From Shewanella profunda (GTDB lineage: Bacteria; Pseudomonadota; Gammaproteobacteria; Enterobacterales; Shewanellaceae): DNA of 64,000 bases. The notes below the pieces were generated by a model, which made no database searches, was not told where the DNA came from, and saw only the letters and a list, made by a program, of their open reading frames with translations. Where the stretch lies: NCBI RefSeq assembly GCF_023283765.1, contig NZ_JAKILG010000014.1, positions 1 to 64,000 on the forward strand, written 5' to 3'. This document shows, in pieces, positions 61,948-64,000 of this stretch; positions within the stretch are counted from its first letter, which is position 1; every line of letters starts with the position of its first letter. Both the position numbers and the translations under genes were made by a program.

Positions 61948-63050
61948 AAGATCACGAAACCAATGCGTCAGTTGGACTTAACGAAGCAGAATCAACGACG
62001 CCTGATGTAACGCTCGGAAAAATTTTAAAAAACGCCCGTGAGGAAAAGGGACTCAGCATTGCAGATACCGCAGTGAAATTGCATTTGCGTCCGGGTATTG
62101 TTGAAGATCTTGAAGCCGATAATTTTACTAATATAGCTTCTCCCACTTATGTTCGTGGTTACGTGAAAAACTATGCTCGCATGGTGGGTGTCGACTATGC
62201 ACTTATTCAAGCCTGTCTCGCTAAGCAAGTGCCATTAGTGACGTCACCTGCAATGCAAAGCTTTTCACGCAAGACAAGCTATCAAGCGAGCGACACTAAA
62301 TTAAAGTGGGTAAGCATATTTATTGTCATCGTATTACTGGGACTGCTGGTTGTGTGGTGGATGCAAAAATCGACATTACTCACCACTGTTGACGTATCTC
62401 AACCTACAGTGGAAGAAGTCGCGGCGGCAAACCTGACTCTACCTGGAGATGTGTTACTGACTGAAACCGATGTAAGCCAAGGACTCAGTGATATCGCTGT
62501 CAATGGCGCTATGGCAACAGACGGTCCGATCAAGGATACGGATGCAAGCACTATTGATACAAATGCGATAGATACTGACGTGGTAGATACTGAAGCGATA
62601 GAGACTGGCACTGTAACGGCTGGAAACACCCATAATGCCGCTAATCGTGATTACGGTGTGCCTGCGCAAAATGTTACTTCAAATCAAGCTGTGGTAGCCA
62701 ATACTTCTAACGTCAACAGTGCTAATGAAACCCCACCACGTAATATGTCTACAATCCAGTCTTCTTCTGCTAGTGTCCCTACACAGGAAACAATAGCAGT
62801 CGCTGGCCAGTCTAATTTGAACATCCAACTCGCAGGTGATTGCTGGATTAATATCCTTGATGCCAAAGGTAAAGTATTAGTGGATGGTGTAAGAGGTGCA
62901 GGGGCAAATATTCAAGTAAGTGGCGTAGCACCGTTTAAAGTTATTCTAGGTGCACCCCACGTAGCGACGCTAAGTATGGATGGTCAAGTCGTAAGCCTAG
63001 CTGATTTTCCTAAAGGCCGTGTTGCTCGTTTAACTCTTCCTAAAGCGTAA
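61944..63050 (+). CDS. rodZ: Cell-shape protein RodZ
   Basis: 368 residues. N-terminal Xre-type HTH (LKNAREEKGLSIADTAVKLHLRPGIVEDLEADNF ... PTYVRGYVKNYARMVGVD), one membrane helix (WVSIFIVIVLLGLLVVWWM), a Thr/Asp/Asn-rich periplasmic linker with repeated IDTxAIDTDVVDTEAI units, and a C-terminal DUF4115 beta domain. Links MreB to the envelope. 4-bp overlap with pilF. Confidence 0.95.
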   Translation: MKDHETNASVGLNEAESTTPDVTLGKILKNAREEKGLSIADTAVKLHLRPGIVEDLEADNFTNIASPTYVRGYVKNYARMVGVDYALIQACLAKQVPLVTSPAMQSFSRKTSYQASDTKLKWVSIFIVIVLLGLLVVWWMQKSTLLTTVDVSQPTVEEVAAANLTLPGDVLLTETDVSQGLSDIAVNGAMATDGPIKDTDASTIDTNAIDTDVVDTEAIETGTVTAGNTHNAANRDYGVPAQNVTSNQAVVANTSNVNSANETPPRNMSTIQSSSASVPTQETIAVAGQSNLNIQLAGDCWINILDAKGKVLVDGVRGAGANIQVSGVAPFKVILGAPHVATLSMDGQVVSLADFPKGRVARLTLPKA

Positions 63051-63099
63051 AACTTGATAACAGGCGCAGCAGAACGTACCGAAATAGAGCGTATTAAGT

Positions 63100-64000
63100 A
63101 TGTATAATGAAACTCCCATAAAAAGACGTCCTTCCACCCGCATTTATGTGGGTAAAGTACCGATTGGTGATGGTGCGCCGATTGCCGTTCAGTCAATGAC
63201 CAATACTAAGACGACCGATGTTGAGGCAACCATTGCCCAAATTCGCGCCCTAGAGAAAGTCGGTGCCGATATAGTGCGTATCTCTGTACCGACTATGGAT
63301 GCCGCTGAAGCCTTTAAACTCATTAAACAAGCGGTTAATGTGCCTTTAGTGGCCGACATTCATTTCGATTACCGCATTGCCTTAAAAGTCGCCGAATATG
63401 GCGTCGATTGTCTGCGCATTAACCCTGGCAATATTGGCAATGAAGAGCGTATCCGTAGTGTAGTGGAATGCGCCCGTGACAATAATATTCCTATCCGTAT
63501 TGGTGTGAATGGCGGTTCATTAGAAAAAGATCTGATGGACAAGTATAAAGAGCCAACACCTGAAGCCTTGCTTGAATCGGCCATGCGCCATGTGGATATT
63601 CTGGATAGGTTGAACTTCGACCAATTCAAGGTCAGCGTGAAAGCCTCTGATGTATTCCTCGCAGTTGAATCCTATCGCTTATTGGCAAAACAAATTCGCC
63701 AACCTCTGCATTTAGGTATTACCGAAGCCGGTGGTGCTCGCGCAGGTTCAGTGAAATCAGCGGTGGGTTTAGGTATGTTATTGGCCGAAGGTATAGGGGA
63801 TACGTTACGTATTTCCCTTGCAGCGGATCCCGTCGAAGAAATCAAAGTCGGTTTTGATATCTTAAAGTCGCTACGTATTCGTAGTCGCGGTATTAACTTT
63901 ATTGCCTGCCCATCCTGTTCTCGCCAAGAGTTCGATGTGATCAACACTGTTAATGAGTTAGAACGTCGCCTCGAAGATGTCACTACCGCGATGGATGTAT
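63100..64000 (+). CDS. ispG: 4-hydroxy-3-methylbut-2-enyl diphosphate synthase (partial)
   Basis: First 300 codons; continues past the window. ATG 63100. [77 protein letters not shown] and GITEAGGA are IspG hallmarks; the first part of the iron-sulfur site appears in [13 protein letters not shown]. Penultimate step of the MEP isoprenoid pathway. Confidence 0.96.
   Translation, partial: MYNETPIKRRPSTRIYVGKVPIGDGAPIAVQSMTNTKTTDVEATIAQIRALEKVGADIVRISVPTMDAAEAFKLIKQAVNVPLVADIHFDYRIALKVAEYGVDCLRINPGNIGNEERIRSVVECARDNNIPIRIGVNGGSLEKDLMDKYKEPTPEALLESAMRHVDILDRLNFDQFKVSVKASDVFLAVESYRLLAKQIRQPLHLGITEAGGARAGSVKSAVGLGMLLAEGIGDTLRISLAADPVEEIKVGFDILKSLRIRSRGINFIACPSCSRQEFDVINTVNELERRLEDVTTAMDV

Noticed and set aside
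1..64000. CRISPR arrays, tRNA or rRNA genes
   Set aside because: No regular direct-repeat arrays and no cloverleaf or rRNA-like sequence were recognised by eye; a tRNA search program would settle this.

Overview
The window reads as a piece of a Shewanella-type gammaproteobacterial chromosome. The evidence is the conserved order mutY | trmB-yggL-glsB-yggN, hemW-rdgB-(DUF4426)-yggU-yggT-proC-yggS | pilT-pilU, and rlmN-pilF-rodZ-ispG, together with the protein sequences. The genus is an inference from gene order and sequence flavour; the species cannot be fixed without a search.

The left third (about 1-20450) is a mosaic accessory island. In order it holds: the tail of an IS66-family element; a small PD-(D/E)XK-like protein; a Tn3-family transposon (1358-5478) whose transposase is cut by one in-frame TGA; an SGNH hydrolase; a GC-rich Tn21-ended transposon (7002-10771) carrying a CadR-type regulator and a CadA-type Cd/Zn/Pb ATPase, with a transposase remnant interrupted by a MITE-like 250-bp element; a compact, poorly recognisable element (about 10860-15120); toxin-antitoxin genes (relB with a broken relE, higBA); two gene-cassette-like units with degenerate attC-like ends (a secreted protein and an Mrr-like nuclease); and a second IS66-family element.

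The compact element at 10860-15120 is the most unusual part. It has a tyrosine recombinase, several tiny single-helix membrane proteins, a small basic protein with a GGARPGAGRK motif and an orphan ParD-like antitoxin. Five copies of a 21-bp palindrome (TTGA-N4-GTWAC-N4-TCAA) lie next to the starts of its genes, and a candidate structured RNA (about 10884-11128) sits beside the first copy. The layout suggests a small self-regulated mobile element.

From about 20560 onward the window is ordinary core genome: DNA repair (mutY), tRNA/rRNA modification (trmB, rlmN), glutaminase, haem-related genes (hemW, hemH), nucleotide sanitation (rdgB), proline synthesis (proC), PLP homeostasis (yggS), twitching motility (pilT, pilU, pilF), redox enzymes (GPx-like, Tpx-like), mechanosensitive channel, threonine aldolase, signalling proteins (HDOD-GAF, GGDEF plus a solute-binding protein), acetyltransferases, pirin/DoxX, a 5'-nucleotidase, a CNNM/CorC protein, cell-shape gene rodZ and isoprenoid gene ispG (cut by the window end). 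Many operon ends have clear Rho-independent terminators. No tRNA, rRNA or CRISPR array was seen.
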